Shown here piece after piece: positions 34,959 to 48,500 of a stretch of 64,000 nt of DNA; within the stretch, counting starts at the first letter, position 1; the number at the start of each line of letters is the position of its first letter. Position numbers and translations under genes: made by a program. The notes beneath the pieces were generated by a model, which saw only the letters and a program-made list of their open reading frames with translations, was not told the origin of the DNA and ran no database searches. Source of the DNA: Brachionus rotundiformis (Eukaryota; Rotifera; Eurotatoria; Ploima; Brachionidae). Location: assembly GCA_016802295.1 (NCBI GenBank), contig JAESIW010000200.1:3036701-3100700 (forward strand), in the 5' to 3' direction.

Positions 34959-36155
34959 TTTTCTCAACCATCAACAACTTATGTGCGCAGCAGTTGTATT
35001 TTTATTTAATTAATCAAATAAATTATACACTTTTTTTTGTGTTTTCTTTATCAGGTTTATTATTTAGTATTTAAATTTTAGAAACTATTTAAGACTTTGT
35101 TTTACTATTAGACTTAATGATAAGGCTGTAGCAATAAACTATCTTTGAATTTTCTTTCAAATAATTTTGAATTAAGTCCGTTTCCAAAGAGATCAAATAA
35201 TTTGAATAATTTAAATTTTTTTAACATTTAACAGTTTGATTTTACATTTTGTGACCAAACTAGGAGCAAAATAAACTTAACAACTTCAAACCATTGAAAA
35301 GAATTTATTGCATGGAAAATTTTTCAAAAATAAAGGTATGTTATTTCGACAAAGGAATGGATTTTATTTCTAATTAAAAAAATATATCGCTCAACCGTAG
35401 ATTATATTGAATCTTAAAATTTTGGCTTTTCGCGTAATTTAAACATTTACCATAATGTTGGTGAAAATTTAAATTTTTTTTTCATTATCTGGGACTTGTT
35501 TTACGGCTTTTATACTTATTATTTGTGCGCTTTTTGAAAAAAAAACAATAAAATATAAATAATTTCTTGCACTCAAATTGTTAGTTTATCAAGAATTAAA
35601 AAATATGATAGCTTAAAGGAAAAGAACATTTTTGTAGTTTTAATTTTCGTTGACGAATTTTGATTATTTGAAAAAAATAATTTCAATATCATTATTTATT
35701 ATTCTATTGGAAAGTTAACAATGCAATTATTCAAAATTTTCCATAAATTTATTATAAACTATCATTTTTAAACTGAATATTTTCGATTACATTATCATTA
35801 TATTTAATCAAAATAAAAATTTATAATCTTCCATAATCTAAAAAGAAATGCTAAATATATGAAATAAAATTTGACCAATTAAAAAAAAACTGATGAATTA
35901 GAAAAAAAGTTAAAAATATTTTATTAATTATTTCATTAGAATAAATAATTTTTATTTTAACTAAATGTTGAATGTTAATATCATGTGATGATTAAATTTT
36001 CTGTAATGATTTAATTTTATAAATCGTATCATAAGGTTTATTTAACAAAAAAGTCTCAAGATAATATGATCATGAATGAAATAGATACTTTTGACGATCA
36101 TTTTGAATCTAAAGTCAAAATTATAATTTAAAGGAGGATTTTTATAATAAAAAAA
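34959..36155. other. Divergent intergenic region between C2CD3 and SNX25
   Basis: About 1.2 kb AT-rich, shared 5' region of two divergent genes; no exon-like frame. Confidence 0.55.
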
Positions 36156-39100
36156 ATGGGATCATATTTTATTTGGATTAATGGATTGTTAGTTTTAACA
36201 ATTGCTCAGATTTTGGCAAATTTGTCCCTTTTGGGTCTTCCTCTAATATTTACAATGTTCCTTTTTTGGTTTACAAGTAAAAAATTTTAAAATAATTTAT
36301 TATTTTTATGAAATCATTTAATAAGGTATTATGATTGGTATTTACATATCATTCCAATCAGATGAAAATATTATTCCTAATTTTCAAGAAACGAATTTGG
36401 ACTTGCCAAAATATCAATTAAAATTTATTAACCATTCATTGTACACCGAGCTTTCAAATATTTTAAATAATCAAACTAAAAAAGTTGAAAAAGAAGTTAG
36501 AAAAAAAAAATTAATAAATAAAAACGATGGATCATTATCGTTGACTAGACAGCTATCTAATCTTTTTCATCTAAATGAAGATAATTCTGTTACAACAGAG
36601 TTTTCGTTCAATTTTAAACCATCAACTGGCTCGGACAATTTATCTCTAAGTATTAGTGAAAATGAATCACTAAATGAAGATTGCTTTCGAACCGATACAT
36701 TGAGATCAACTGACCAAATCGAATCTCAATTTAATTTCAAAATAGATATATATATTGAGGAATTAATTGAACTTTCTATTCGTGATTTTATAATGTCCTG
36801 GATGACAAACTTTATTTGGGACAAAGATAAATTTTCTTTAATAATCAAGTGAGACTTTTAAAAAATATATTTTAATTAATTATTGATAAGTTTTAATTTA
36901 AATTAAAGGACTGAAATTAAATCATTAATTGACACTTTTAAGAAAAAAAATCGAAACCTTGATTTTGTAAAGCTTATTTCCAAAGATTTGGTGACAGCTT
37001 TTTCTGAACACTATTTTGATGTCAAACGTTGTTCAAAGTAAATTAACTTTAATCAATTTTTTTTATTTATCTTATTTTTTTATAAGCACTTGTGAAAAAT
37101 TTTATCTAAAAGTGTATGAGATAAGTCCAGACAAAGAACAAGAACACCTAAGAAATATTACGGAATTAATTTTAATAAAAACATTTGATGATAAATATTA
37201 TTTTAAAAATAGTTCAACTCGAGCGCTTATTAGGGAGCTTTTAATGAATAAAAGTAATTTATCTTCAAAATTTCTAATTTAATTTTTTGAAAATTTAGTT
37301 CTTTATCCAATTATTGAGATGCTTAGTGAGCCTGATTATTTAAATCAAAAATTGATTAATTTTATAACCTCAAAGGAAAATACAAAAAATAGTCCAACAT
37401 TTTCTTACGATACTTACGAAGACTTTATCAAAACAATTAAAAACTCATCTAGTACCGAAGAACTTACAGAAATTCATTACAAAATAATGAACGAGTTAAT
37501 GCAAGCTACGATACTAAAGGACTTTTTAAAAAACACCAATGACACATCGGTGTCTGGTTCCAATGTCAACTCTGGAATAGTTAATTGTGGAACATCTTCT
37601 TTTTATGCATCATTTGCCAACAAACCTAAAGAACAAAATCAAACTCCCACTTTTTCTAAATCGAATAGTTTCAATCAGGAAAAAAGTAGCAAAGGTGACA
37701 TGCTCAAGTCCAGGGATTTAAAGAAATACATAAAACAACTCTATTTTGCAAAAAATTTATGCCAAAAAAGACTGAATTCTAATAGCAATGTTCACTTAGA
37801 AGATGACGAAGCATTCGAGAACAGAATCAAAAAAAGAAAAGTGATATAAAATAAATTTTAAAATTTTTGATTAATTATAACTTTGGTAGATCGTTCCATT
37901 TGAAACAATATTGCGATCGAAAATTGGAATAATGAGTTTTTTAAAGTATTTGGAGCATGATGGAAGTGACGCTTTACTCAGATATTGGATAGACGTTCAA
38001 AAATTAAGAAAAATTCCTTCAAAAAATTTGGAACTTAAATATGAATTAGCTAATAGAATATATGAATATTATTTAAAAAGTTATGATAGTCCTGTTCGAG
38101 ATGAGATAGGCAAAGATTTGTACAAGTCAATGCAATTGTTCTTAATCGGAAACGAAGTAGTCAAATTAATGATATAACTATAAACTTATTATTTAAGCTT
38201 ATCTTGTTTAGACTGATGAATGCTTTTTTAAAGCCCAAGAAAAAATTAGAACAATTCTTGAGTACGATCATTATCCACCATTTTTGGTCACCGACAAATA
38301 CGAAAAATTTATAAATAACTTTGAAGATATAGGAGGTATGTATTTTTGTTTTTTGTTTCATTTATTTAAATAAAAATAACCAACTTATTGGCGATTAAAA
38401 TTAAAAAACAAATTTTTACTAAATAAATAATTTTAACTAAATTTAATTCAACAATCAAGCAGAGACAATTTTTAGACTATACAGATTATGTGAAATTTGG
38501 TACAGGAAAAAACAAAAAACCATTAAATATTCTAACTGGTTTTTGAAAAAAGTTTAAAAACTGGTCTTGTAGATGCATAATATGGGAATTTAGCACATCG
38601 CTTGCAGATTTTTATGTTTTTTGTACCAAAGTTCACAAAACCAAGTAAACCATGTTAAGCCACTACTAAAAATTATGAATAGCTACGCAAATAAAATATT
38701 TTTGAAAAATTTTGCTGATTGAAAATGATAATTTTAATTTATTAATTGAAAAATACTACTTTTAATTTTTTTTTGAAAACAAATTGTCTTAATTATTTTA
38801 AAATAACAAAATTAAATTTTAGTTAGTTAAATTAGTCGAAGTTATGGTCTAAAACTTTGACGTAAACATTCAGTAATTTAAAAAGTGAAAAAATTAAATA
38901 ATAACTTAACTAATTTCATATAATTTTTGACTGAATTTTGCTCAATAAAAGAAATTTTTTTTATCAAATTAATTTTATTAAGATTTTGACGACAAAGAAT
39001 TATTTATTGATTCTCTGGACTCCGTTACAAATCAATCGACAAAAATTCAAGCTGACTCATACATAAATATAACCAAAGAGAAGTTGGAAAATTTAAAAAA

Positions 39101-40462
39101 AAAACTAAACATTAAATTATCTGCATTGGCCAATACGCCGAACGATTCCAAGGTGAAAATTTTTCTATATTCTTAATCATTTTTCTAAATTTTAACAGAG
39201 GAAGGAACTTATTGAGAGTGATATTACAAATTTATCAAGAGAAATATCACTTTATGAAAAGCATATTGAAAAGACAGAAATTTGGTGCGATAATATTGGT
39301 AAATGGACAACCAAAGTTATGAATGGATCAATTGTTCAGTCTGAAAGTAATCCTAACGAGAATGTGCTTATTTTTGAAATACTTGTCAAGTTGAATGATA
39401 AATCAGATGAAACTAGTGAAATAAAAGAAGAAGGTTGGCCTATTTACAAAACATTCAAAGAGTTTGAGCAATTAAATGAAAATATTCGAGATCTAATCTC
39501 TTCAGATTTAAAAAATAAATTTACCAAAATTCAGGAAAATTATAAAAAAAGCTTTAATATCAAAAAAGCAGAAGACAAAATTACATTAATGGTAATTAGA
39601 TTAGAGGAATATTTAAAAGAAATAACTAAAGATCCGGATATTACTCAATCAAACGCGTTGTACACATTTCTTTGTCCTAGTCATGAACAAGATCGCAACT
39701 CAAAAAATAAATTTTCAATAATGTCAATTTTTAAAAGGTTTATTAAAACATTTGATTTAATTTTTTTTTAATTTTTATTCAAGTTCCAAATCAAAAGAAA
39801 ACCACTTGGATGAGTATTTGGATGAAATATTTGCTGATCCTGATTTAAAACTAGTAGACTCAGATTCAAATGATTCAATAGCCGAACCATTTTATGGTTT
39901 GATCGAAGAAGTGTTTGAGCTCAAGGGGATGAAAAAAATTTTTAGAAAAAGTCTTATAATGTTGGTACAGCTCACTTTCGGAGGCACAATAAACAAAAAA
40001 ATTAGAGAATCAGTATATTGGTTAATAAGTGAAGATCAAGTTTCTTTCCTTTTAAAGCAAATAAAAGATTCCTTCTGGGCGATGAACGAAATTGATGGTT
40101 CATTATGCTTGGTTAAATACGAAACTGTAAACAAAACAAATGAAAATAAAGTTCGAACAAAAAAAATATCTAGACACAAATTGCGCTCTAATATACCAGG
40201 TACGTATAATTATTAAAAATAGCAATTACTGATTAATTAATATTAATAATTAATTAGAAATTTTACAACGGTTATTCGGAGATAAAAATAGTCAAACAGG
40301 TGTCATGAAGCTATTCGAGTTATTTCAAAATAAAAAATTAAATAAACATTTATTATATGTAAGTTTAAAATAAATTTAAGCTATGTTTAGTTAATTTAGT
40401 TAAATTTGAAGGTAATTTTCGAATTATTTGCCGAAGAGCTAACCAAAGAACAAAAAAATTAA
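36156..40462 (+). CDS. snx25: SNX25 homologue (PXA-RGS-PX-nexin C sorting nexin)
   Basis: Twelve exons, 36156-36276, 36326-36848, 36909-37037, 37087-37253, 37299-37840, 37890-38156, 38212-38335, 38983-39152, 39199-39737, 39784-40199, 40258-40358 and 40412-40462, encode about 1049 aa. SNX25 is an endosomal/ER sorting nexin implicated in TGF-beta receptor turnover. Two N-terminal helices (FIWINGLLVLTIAQILANL, then IFTMFLFWFTS) anchor it. A PXA region spans about residues 190-320, with EELIELSIRDFIMSWM. An RGS-like domain is at about 495-625 (IGIMSFLKYLEHDGSDALLRYW). A coiled coil leads to the PX domain (about 700-835, WCDNIGKW and TFKEFEQLNENI) and nexin C (870-1045: AEPFYGLIEEVFELKGM, TFGGTINKKIRESVYWL, LNKHLLY). 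The nexin block matches SNX25 better than SNX13/14/19. Exon 6 could end three bases later (GTA/GTCAAA). Intron 7 is the longest, 647 nt. Confidence 0.92.
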
Positions 40463-40659
40463 CTCAGTTAGAAATTTAATATTTCTGAAATTGTTTTTTA
40501 ATGCGTATTTTATAAATAAGTTATTTATTATTAATTTAATTTTTTAAAATAAATTATTTAAAATAATTATTTAATTCTTTTATTTATTTAAAATTATTGT
40601 AAAAATCAAAATTAAAAATTAAAAATTCCATGACTTAGATTAAAATTTTAGATGCAAGT

Positions 40660-43493
40660 TTATTGATCAACAGTCTCAAATAAAAGCTCGACAGCAAAAT
40701 TCTCGCTATAAACATTCCAAAATTTTTCTTTATGAGGATTATCAAGATCATTGCGTGGAATAAACAAGCGATCTGACTCAATAAAAGAAGTATGAAAAGA
40801 AAAGAAAAATGCACAATCGTCATAATATTTGGGAACATTCTGTATAAATTTTATTTAAAAAAATGAAATTAATTATTTTTAAATTACCTTATTTGAAGAA
40901 TAGAACATAACTTTTATTTCCTCGGACAAAATGTCTGAATTTATTGAATCGATGACAACTTGGTTGTTGTCAGAGTCAAATTGATACTAAAAATTTTATG
41001 TTTAAAAATTGATCTAAATTAAATCCTAACCTAATACTTGACAATTATTATTTGTTCCAAAATTACATGTGGCTAAAACTTGCTTTGAATTATTGTAAAT
41101 TAGCATTGAAAAATCTGACCCATCCGAATTACCAATACCTTTAAAAATTTAGAAAAATCTTCTCTTCTAATAAGTATTTTTCAATACCCCTAATTGAATG
41201 AATCAAAATTTTTTTCAATCTCAGATATTTAATCGGAGGTAGAAGGCCATTTAGTTTATTGCATATTATATCATAATATCCTACAAATCTTGACTGAGAC
41301 GGTGTTTCAACACCTTGGAATGTTTTTCCTTTATCCCAGTTTGTTCTTCGATCTCCAAATTTATACAAAGCCTCCTTAAAAAGTTAATTAATTTTTAATT
41401 ATTCAAATTTTGTAAAATTTAACTAACTGACGCATTTTCATATTGTTTCGATTCGAGCAACCAGATACAAATCATTGTTCCAGTTCTTCCTTTTCCACCC
41501 TTGCAATGAACAGCTATTACATTTTCGGGATCAGCGTTCATCCAAGACTTGACATCTTTTGCAAACCGAATGGAATCTCTTTAAATATTCAATTTATTTG
41601 CATAGGAAAATTAAGTCAATTTATATGAAAGTTTACTTTAAAGTTGGTACATTATGGTCATCAATTAAAACTCGTTCGCATCGTTCGTGAAAATAGCTTG
41701 TATCATACGTTCTTTCACCTATTTAGTTAAATTCAATCTGTTTAAAATTTTCTTAATTTGTTAAATTAAAAACAAATACTTACTACACAAATTATATACT
41801 TTGTATTTATTAGGATGTTTTTCATCCAGAAATTTAGCGACTTGCTAGAAATTTAAATTAAATATAAAGAAAGTAAATATTAATCATTATCAAAACTATA
41901 TTCTAACAAAAGATATAAATATTTTTAAAAAATTAAAAATTTAGATTAATTTTCATATTAAACATTCAATCAATGACTTAATTTTTCATCTACAAAATTA
42001 TTGTTTTTGTAGTATAAAATTATGTCTCTGCATTAAAATTGATAATTAAAAAAATAGTCCAAAAACATTTTTGTATAGTGATTTTGATCATGATCAATAA
42101 AATTAATCAGAAATCAATTTTAATTAAACAAAAAGTTTTTACTTCAATTCTATTCCGGTAAACACCGTCAATCCCAGATGAAGGAAAACTCATTGCAATA
42201 ACTCTTTTGGAAATGTAGCAAAGGTCCAAATCGTATCCATCTTTTTGATAGCGTCTTTTGTTGCCTCCTACCGTAAGCCTCATGCTTTTTTGGAATCCAT
42301 CTGTAAGTAGAATCAAGCGAACTGATCTAACTAAAAGAACTAATCTAATTATACGGCCTATCACAATAATTCGTCCGATTCTATTTTTATCAAAAATTTT
42401 TTTATAAAAAAAATACAAATTAAGAATACAAATTTTAAAAAATTATACTTGTAATTATTGATAATGTCATCCAAAATGGTCAAAATGACAGATACAACGA
42501 ACGACAAAATAATTATAAAGCCGTCGAGAACATTGAACCAACTCTTATAGAAATGCTCCCTTTTAAATTTTTAAATTAAATTTTAAATTGAAAGTTTTAA
42601 ATTAAATTACATTTCTATAAATATTCTAAGGCAAAGTTCGATCAAAAAAACTATTATAAAAAATAGTGATATTGTATCAAGAACATAAATTGTATTTTCG
42701 GCACCTAAATTTTAAAAATTAAGATTTAATAGCTTTGCCCTATGAATGAACAATTACTATCAGGCAACGAAATTCCAAGAATAACAAATATTATATCAAT
42801 AAAAATCATGAATATTATGATTATACGAGTAAGAAGATGATTTACATATGCACCAACCAGTTCTCTTTGTCGTCTAAAAATTAATTTTAAAAAAATTAAA
42901 AAAAATAAAAATATAAAAAATCTTTAAAAAGTGATTTTTGAATGTATCTAAAAGTTTAACAGAATAATCAGAAATAAATAGCTACATTTTTAAATTTAAT
43001 AATATTTCTTGTCAAGTATCTGCAAAAAATATTCAAATCAAGTATCTCATTATTCGAATTTGAATTTTATAAACATGTATTTTTATTTTTGATTTAAATA
43101 TCGATTTTTGGATAATGCGAAATTTAAAATTAAAATCTAATGGAATTTAAAATATTTTAAATTTTACCAAATCAAAAAAAATTTAGTGTAAAGTTTTATT
43201 TGTATAGGTGAAATTTTTTATTTTTTATCTCTCATTCAAGCAAAGATTAGTCTTAACTTGAGTCTTATGGTAATTAGGAAACAATTATTTAAAATTAAAT
43301 GACTCAAAAATTTTTTAGTGTCTACTTACATGAAAATTCCATTTATTTCTTTCCCTTCGTCAATTGATTCTGGAGAACTCATTTCACTTTTACCATCATT
43401 CTCAATTTCTAAATCAATACTAAGAAAAATATATTAGAAAAAAGAAAAATAATAGAACCTAAAAAATATATACTTAACACTTTTTGATTGCAT
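40660..43493 (-). CDS. vsp: Voltage-sensing phosphoinositide phosphatase (VSP/TPTE family)
   Basis: Thirteen exons, 43493-43474, 43419-43330, 42873-42758, 42704-42611, 42559-42449, 42380-42143, 41844-41784, 41718-41637, 41578-41428, 41374-41188, 41138-41038, 40986-40888 and 40839-40660, close exactly to 509 aa (Ciona Ci-VSP 576). VSPs couple membrane potential to dephosphorylation of PI(4,5)P2/PIP3. S1 is at about residues 47-70, S2 85-106 (FLIELCLRIF), S3 110-140 (FNVLDGFIIIL). S4 carries R147, R153, R156, R162 and R165. The linker NKRRYQKDGYDLDL is the phosphoinositide-binding motif. The PTEN-like catalytic domain has VIAMSFPSSG, the P loop HCKGGKGRTGT (Cys296, Arg302) and RRTNWDKGKTFQGVETPSQ. 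A C2 domain ends the protein (DDCAFFFSFHTSFIES, LDNPHKEK). The 20-nt first exon is small but fits in phase. Confidence 0.94.
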
Positions 43494-45578
43494 ATTTCAT
43501 TTGAGTCTACAAATTTTCGATTTCTTTACAAATTTATCTCTATTTATCTGAATTTTCAAAAATAAACCAATTTAACTTTGTCTAATAATTAATCAAAAAA
43601 CAAAATGAATAAAAAATATGAGTTCTAGACACTGTATTTATCTGAAGATAATTTGCATATATTACAGACAATGATTTAGTGCAAAAATTTATTTTGAAAT
43701 GATATTAATATTAATATTGTTTTTCCTAATTAAACTTTTTTTTTAATTATGAGAATTAGTTAAAGAGTCATAATTGCCTATTTGAAAATATGTTATGTCG
43801 ATTTTGCCTAAAATTTCAGAACTAATTGAATTGGTTGTATTTAACATTAAAGTCGATAATAACGAAAAACTTGTTTAATTAATGCAAAAAAGGCGCTCGG
43901 GATTTTTTAATTTGGAGTTGGTTTGTTGCTAGTTACCAGTATAAGATAAAAAAAATTTGCAATGTAAATACTTTTCTAATAGGCAAGATTATTAATTTTT
44001 TCTAAATTTTAAAGATAAATATTTTTTCTAAAAAAAAAAAGCTAAAAAAATCATATGATTTAAATCTAAATAAACTTAATGATTTTTCTTAACTTTTTAA
44101 TTAGAACTTATCACTAAAATTAAGATTCAATTATATTTTAAAATAGTAAACATATTTTAAACCAAGTTTTACAAATTATCAAAAGATGTTTTTGTTTAGA
44201 GAAGCTTTTTAAAAAATTTTTTTTTCCCTTAATTTAAATTATTTTGTTACTAGAAATCATAAATTGAAATTGAATAAAAATAAGATAATTTAATTTAATT
44301 AATACCTTAAAATTTTAGACAATATGTTTCATTGTTTATTTAATCAATATCTCATTTCAAGGAGCTGAACAAATATGATGGTTCTTTCGAGTGAGAGCTT
44401 TAAACACTCTTCCAAAGATAATAAATATTTTGAAACACCAAAATATATTCATTTTTTTCTTTTTATAAAATTACTCATCAAAAGTATAATACCTTAATTT
44501 TTATGAAATTTTAATGTCTTATCGGCAACTTAAAATAAAAATTTAGTAAAATTTACTGTATGATTTTGTTTTTGTTTCAAATCTAGTTACTACTTCTATA
44601 AAATATTCAAATCTTCGCTCTTTAACCTTTAAATTGGTTTATTAGGTTAATTAAATAAAAATCAAAATGCTAGATCAAATTAATCTTAATTAAATTTACT
44701 AAATATGTTCCAAACTTAAAATGCCATCGCATTATTCTAGGAGACAAACATTTAACAAAGAAAAATTTCGACTTAAAAAAATGTCTAATTTAAAAAATCT
44801 TCAAAATTCACAGGATAGTTAATTTTGCATATCTGTATTTTTTTTCAAGAGCCTTATCTTTTCAAAATTTTTCTCGATGTTATCATCAAATCATGATTAT
44901 AATTCTTTTTTGTTTAACAATAGTATTTGTTTTTTTTTGGTAAATTCTGAGTTTTATAAAAAAAATCTGGTTATATCTTAAGGTACCTAGTTTTTACCTG
45001 AAATAATAATTGCTTTTTTTTATGTCTGATTTTTTTCTTCCTCTAACAGAACCTTTTTTTCCAATTATGCTAATACTTCAAAAATTTTGTGTTCAATACA
45101 CTCATGATAGTAAAGCAATTTCAAAAAGCATATCTAATATTAAAAATAAAAATAAATGAGCCTTACATTTTTATCTAAGATGCTAAAAAATGTCTAGTTT
45201 TTGTCTAATGATTTTATACATTTTAAAATTGAGTTTTTAATTATTAAAAATAATAATCTAATAAAATTATTCTTTCTAAAAGTTATTTATTAAAAATAAA
45301 ATTTTAAAATAAAATATTCATAAAAGAAAAAATATGAGAATTGATACAGTTAATATTTGATTGTTAGTCCCAAACGATACGAAAAAGTAATAAAGCTCAG
45401 TTGATTTTAACAGCTAAAGTGACAAAACTAATTTACCAAATTGAATGACAGCACCAATAAAACATTTGGTAATGGGCTCTAAAATGGTCTTAAACATTAT
45501 TTTAGAGATATGCAATTAACATTCTGACAAATTGGAATAATTTCAAATCAAATTTTGCTAAAAATTTTAAATAAATAT
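43494..45578. other. Spacer between TRPC 3' end and VSP 5' end
   Basis: About 2.1 kb, AT-rich, no exon-like frame with recognisable sequence. It should contain the VSP promoter and TRPC 3' UTR. Confidence 0.55.
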
Positions 45579-48500
45579 TTAAACTTCAGTAATTCTTTCA
45601 TGAAAAGAGCTTTTTTCATCTGATTCAATGAAATTAATGCTAGCTTCGTCTAATTAAAAAAAAAATTAATTAATTTTATAAGGACAGAATTGAATCAAGT
45701 TACTTAATTTAATCTTAAAATGATCATCTATTTCTTCAACTGAAGTGTTTTGTTTATTTAAGATTTTTTCACTTTTAGCTTCATTCAAATTAGTCTGACT
45801 AGATCCAAAAACTGTGCCAGAGCCAGTTTTTTTTATCTTTAAATCTGTAAAACGCTTTAATTTCATTGCAATTCTGAACATTGCAGGAGTACTTGGTTGA
45901 GCGATTTTAGCATTGGTCTCTCGAACTTCTTTTAAACTCAGGTCCCGATTATTTTCTGTATTGTTTGAACAATTACTTCTTTTGCTATTTTTGAAATTAC
46001 TATCCGTATCCACCGAATGTTGTTTGCTTTTTGTTTTAAGTTTGAAGGAATCGAATAAATTTACATTGTTTTCATCAAACATGTTTTGTGCCATCGCTTT
46101 TTCTAAGTTAAGTTTACCTCTCTTACGTTTTACTTTAAAAAAATAAATAAATTTTATATCAAAACAAAAAATAAACTTGGTGGTAAAATATACTAGGATT
46201 TTGTCTAAGATTGTCGACTTTAAACTTGTTATTTTTAAAAATTTCAAGAAGCTCAAATCTAAGACTTGAAATGTCCTGTTTGATTTCATTCAAATCATCT
46301 TCAGTGACACCTGCGTTCAAATCTCTCTGTTGTTTGCGCATTATGTACCTTTTGACAATTTCTTTGATTACACTTTGATATTTATACTCTCGTTCACTAA
46401 TTTTCCTCATTACTTTCTAAAAATTAGTAAATTTCAATCTTTTTATCTAAAAGAAAAATATATATATTGTCTCTTACTCGAATGCTAAGCCATCTTTGCT
46501 GCTTTCGTTTTTGCAGTTGAGTGCAAAAGAGCTTTTTATAAAGCCATCTAAGTAGATAGCAAACTGACTTTGGACTTGGTATAATGTTAAAGGGAGCCGG
46601 AAGTGTGCCTCCTTCTTCAAAATATGAGATCCAAAGTCTTGACCGTGCAAACTAATTTAAAATAAAATATTAAATTTTCTCCAAAGTTTACATGTATCCT
46701 ATCTACATATTTTATTGATTTGATGAGAAAAAAATTTTTTATATTTTTTCTAAGAAAATTATTTTATAATTTGACCATTTTTTAAATGTTAATATTAAAT
46801 TAAACCTGACTAGGATCATTAAACAAGCTTCTGAATAAAATAAATAGATAATAAGCTTACTTTCCATTCCTCGTCAGCTTGATTCTTGAAATAAATAAAA
46901 ATAAATATCTATTTGATTAAAGAAAAATTGAAATTTTTACCGCTATCAGCTGATATGAGCTGCTCATCATGGCAATCAGCATATTTATCAATACAATTAT
47001 CATTATGGAACAATATATTCCAAACATTAAAAGACCAATAAACATGGTAAATGTATGCTTTCTGTACAGCGACTCTAGTCGATCTTTATCTATCAAGCCA
47101 AATATTCCCCAATACAGTGTTTGCAAAGTCTCAAAAAGGCTAGAAATATTTTGAATTTAAGCTTAATTTTGTCCAGAGATAATAAAAAAGTACTTTGAAA
47201 AATATTTTATTTTTAAAAAACATTCCTCTCTTTCCTCAGGGTCTTCGAAATCGCGTTCAGTACACTTATTTGATCTCATTTGAGCATAATACCAATATAA
47301 TTGATTCAGGCCACAGCTAAATGAAAACACCACTAACAATATAAAAACTGCAAATTTCATGATATCAAAAATCATGCGACCAAGTGAAATTTGCAGTGGT
47401 CCTAGATACGGATTTATGGTAAACATGTACACTAATTTCAACGAACTAAAAACATTGGCGATGGCAAATATTCCCTCACTTATATTAATTTAAAACAATT
47501 AATTTTTTAAATAATTTTTCTTATTTACCTGATCAATGTAGGATCCCATGGATCCCATTTTTCTCGATTTAAGTTATATGTATCTTTACCGGATCTAATC
47601 TCATTTTGGACAATAATATAAGAAATTATTTTCAAAACTATGGTAGTTATGTATAAAGTATTTGTTATGAAATCAAGTAAATTCCACCTGTTTTAAAAAA
47701 AATCAAATTTTGCTTTTTATCATTCTGTTTAATAAACTACCAATCATGTAGATATTCATTAAGACCTTCGTTGTACAACTGCTTTATTTCTGTCCAAACA
47801 AAACCTTATAATCTTAGTTTAAGAATCAAAATTACACCCAAATGTTTTAAGATAAAAAATTACTTGCAACGTAGCAAAAAATCATCCATTCTACACTAGT
47901 TGGTTTAGGTCCACGCTTTTCTTTGTTGTGATCTTCAATGCTTTCGACTCCAGTAAAGAACGACTCTATTCGCAACGATGCCAAAATCAACAAAACTAAA
48001 ATAAATATTTAACCAAGATATTAAAAAATAAATTCTCGTTTACATAGAAAACATATGTATGAGGCTGAATGAGATATGAATTTAATAAATGGTTGGCGTA
48101 GTATTTTGCCAATTTTGCTATGAGGCATTAATAGATAAATAATACTCAAAAACGGAAACATCAGCCCAATTAATAAAATGACAATGATTTTTAATAAAAT
48201 ATTTCGACGTCGGTATCCAGAAATACCGTCATACCATAGGCTAACCAATAGTTGCTGACAATGTGGATGAGCTACGAACTTAAACATAAAAGATAATTAA
48301 TTTCTAATATAACTTGTTTATAAAATTTGTTTATTGTTCACCTTTTTTTGTTTGTATCTAATGGCAAGTTTAAGACGACTAAGGTTATTTTTTTCCTGGT
48401 CATTTTCAAACAAACTAGGTGGATTTTCGTGGTCATGATTAAGAACCACTTCAAGTTCTTGAGAAGTTCGGATTTCGGCTAAAAGCGAACTGGCATATTC

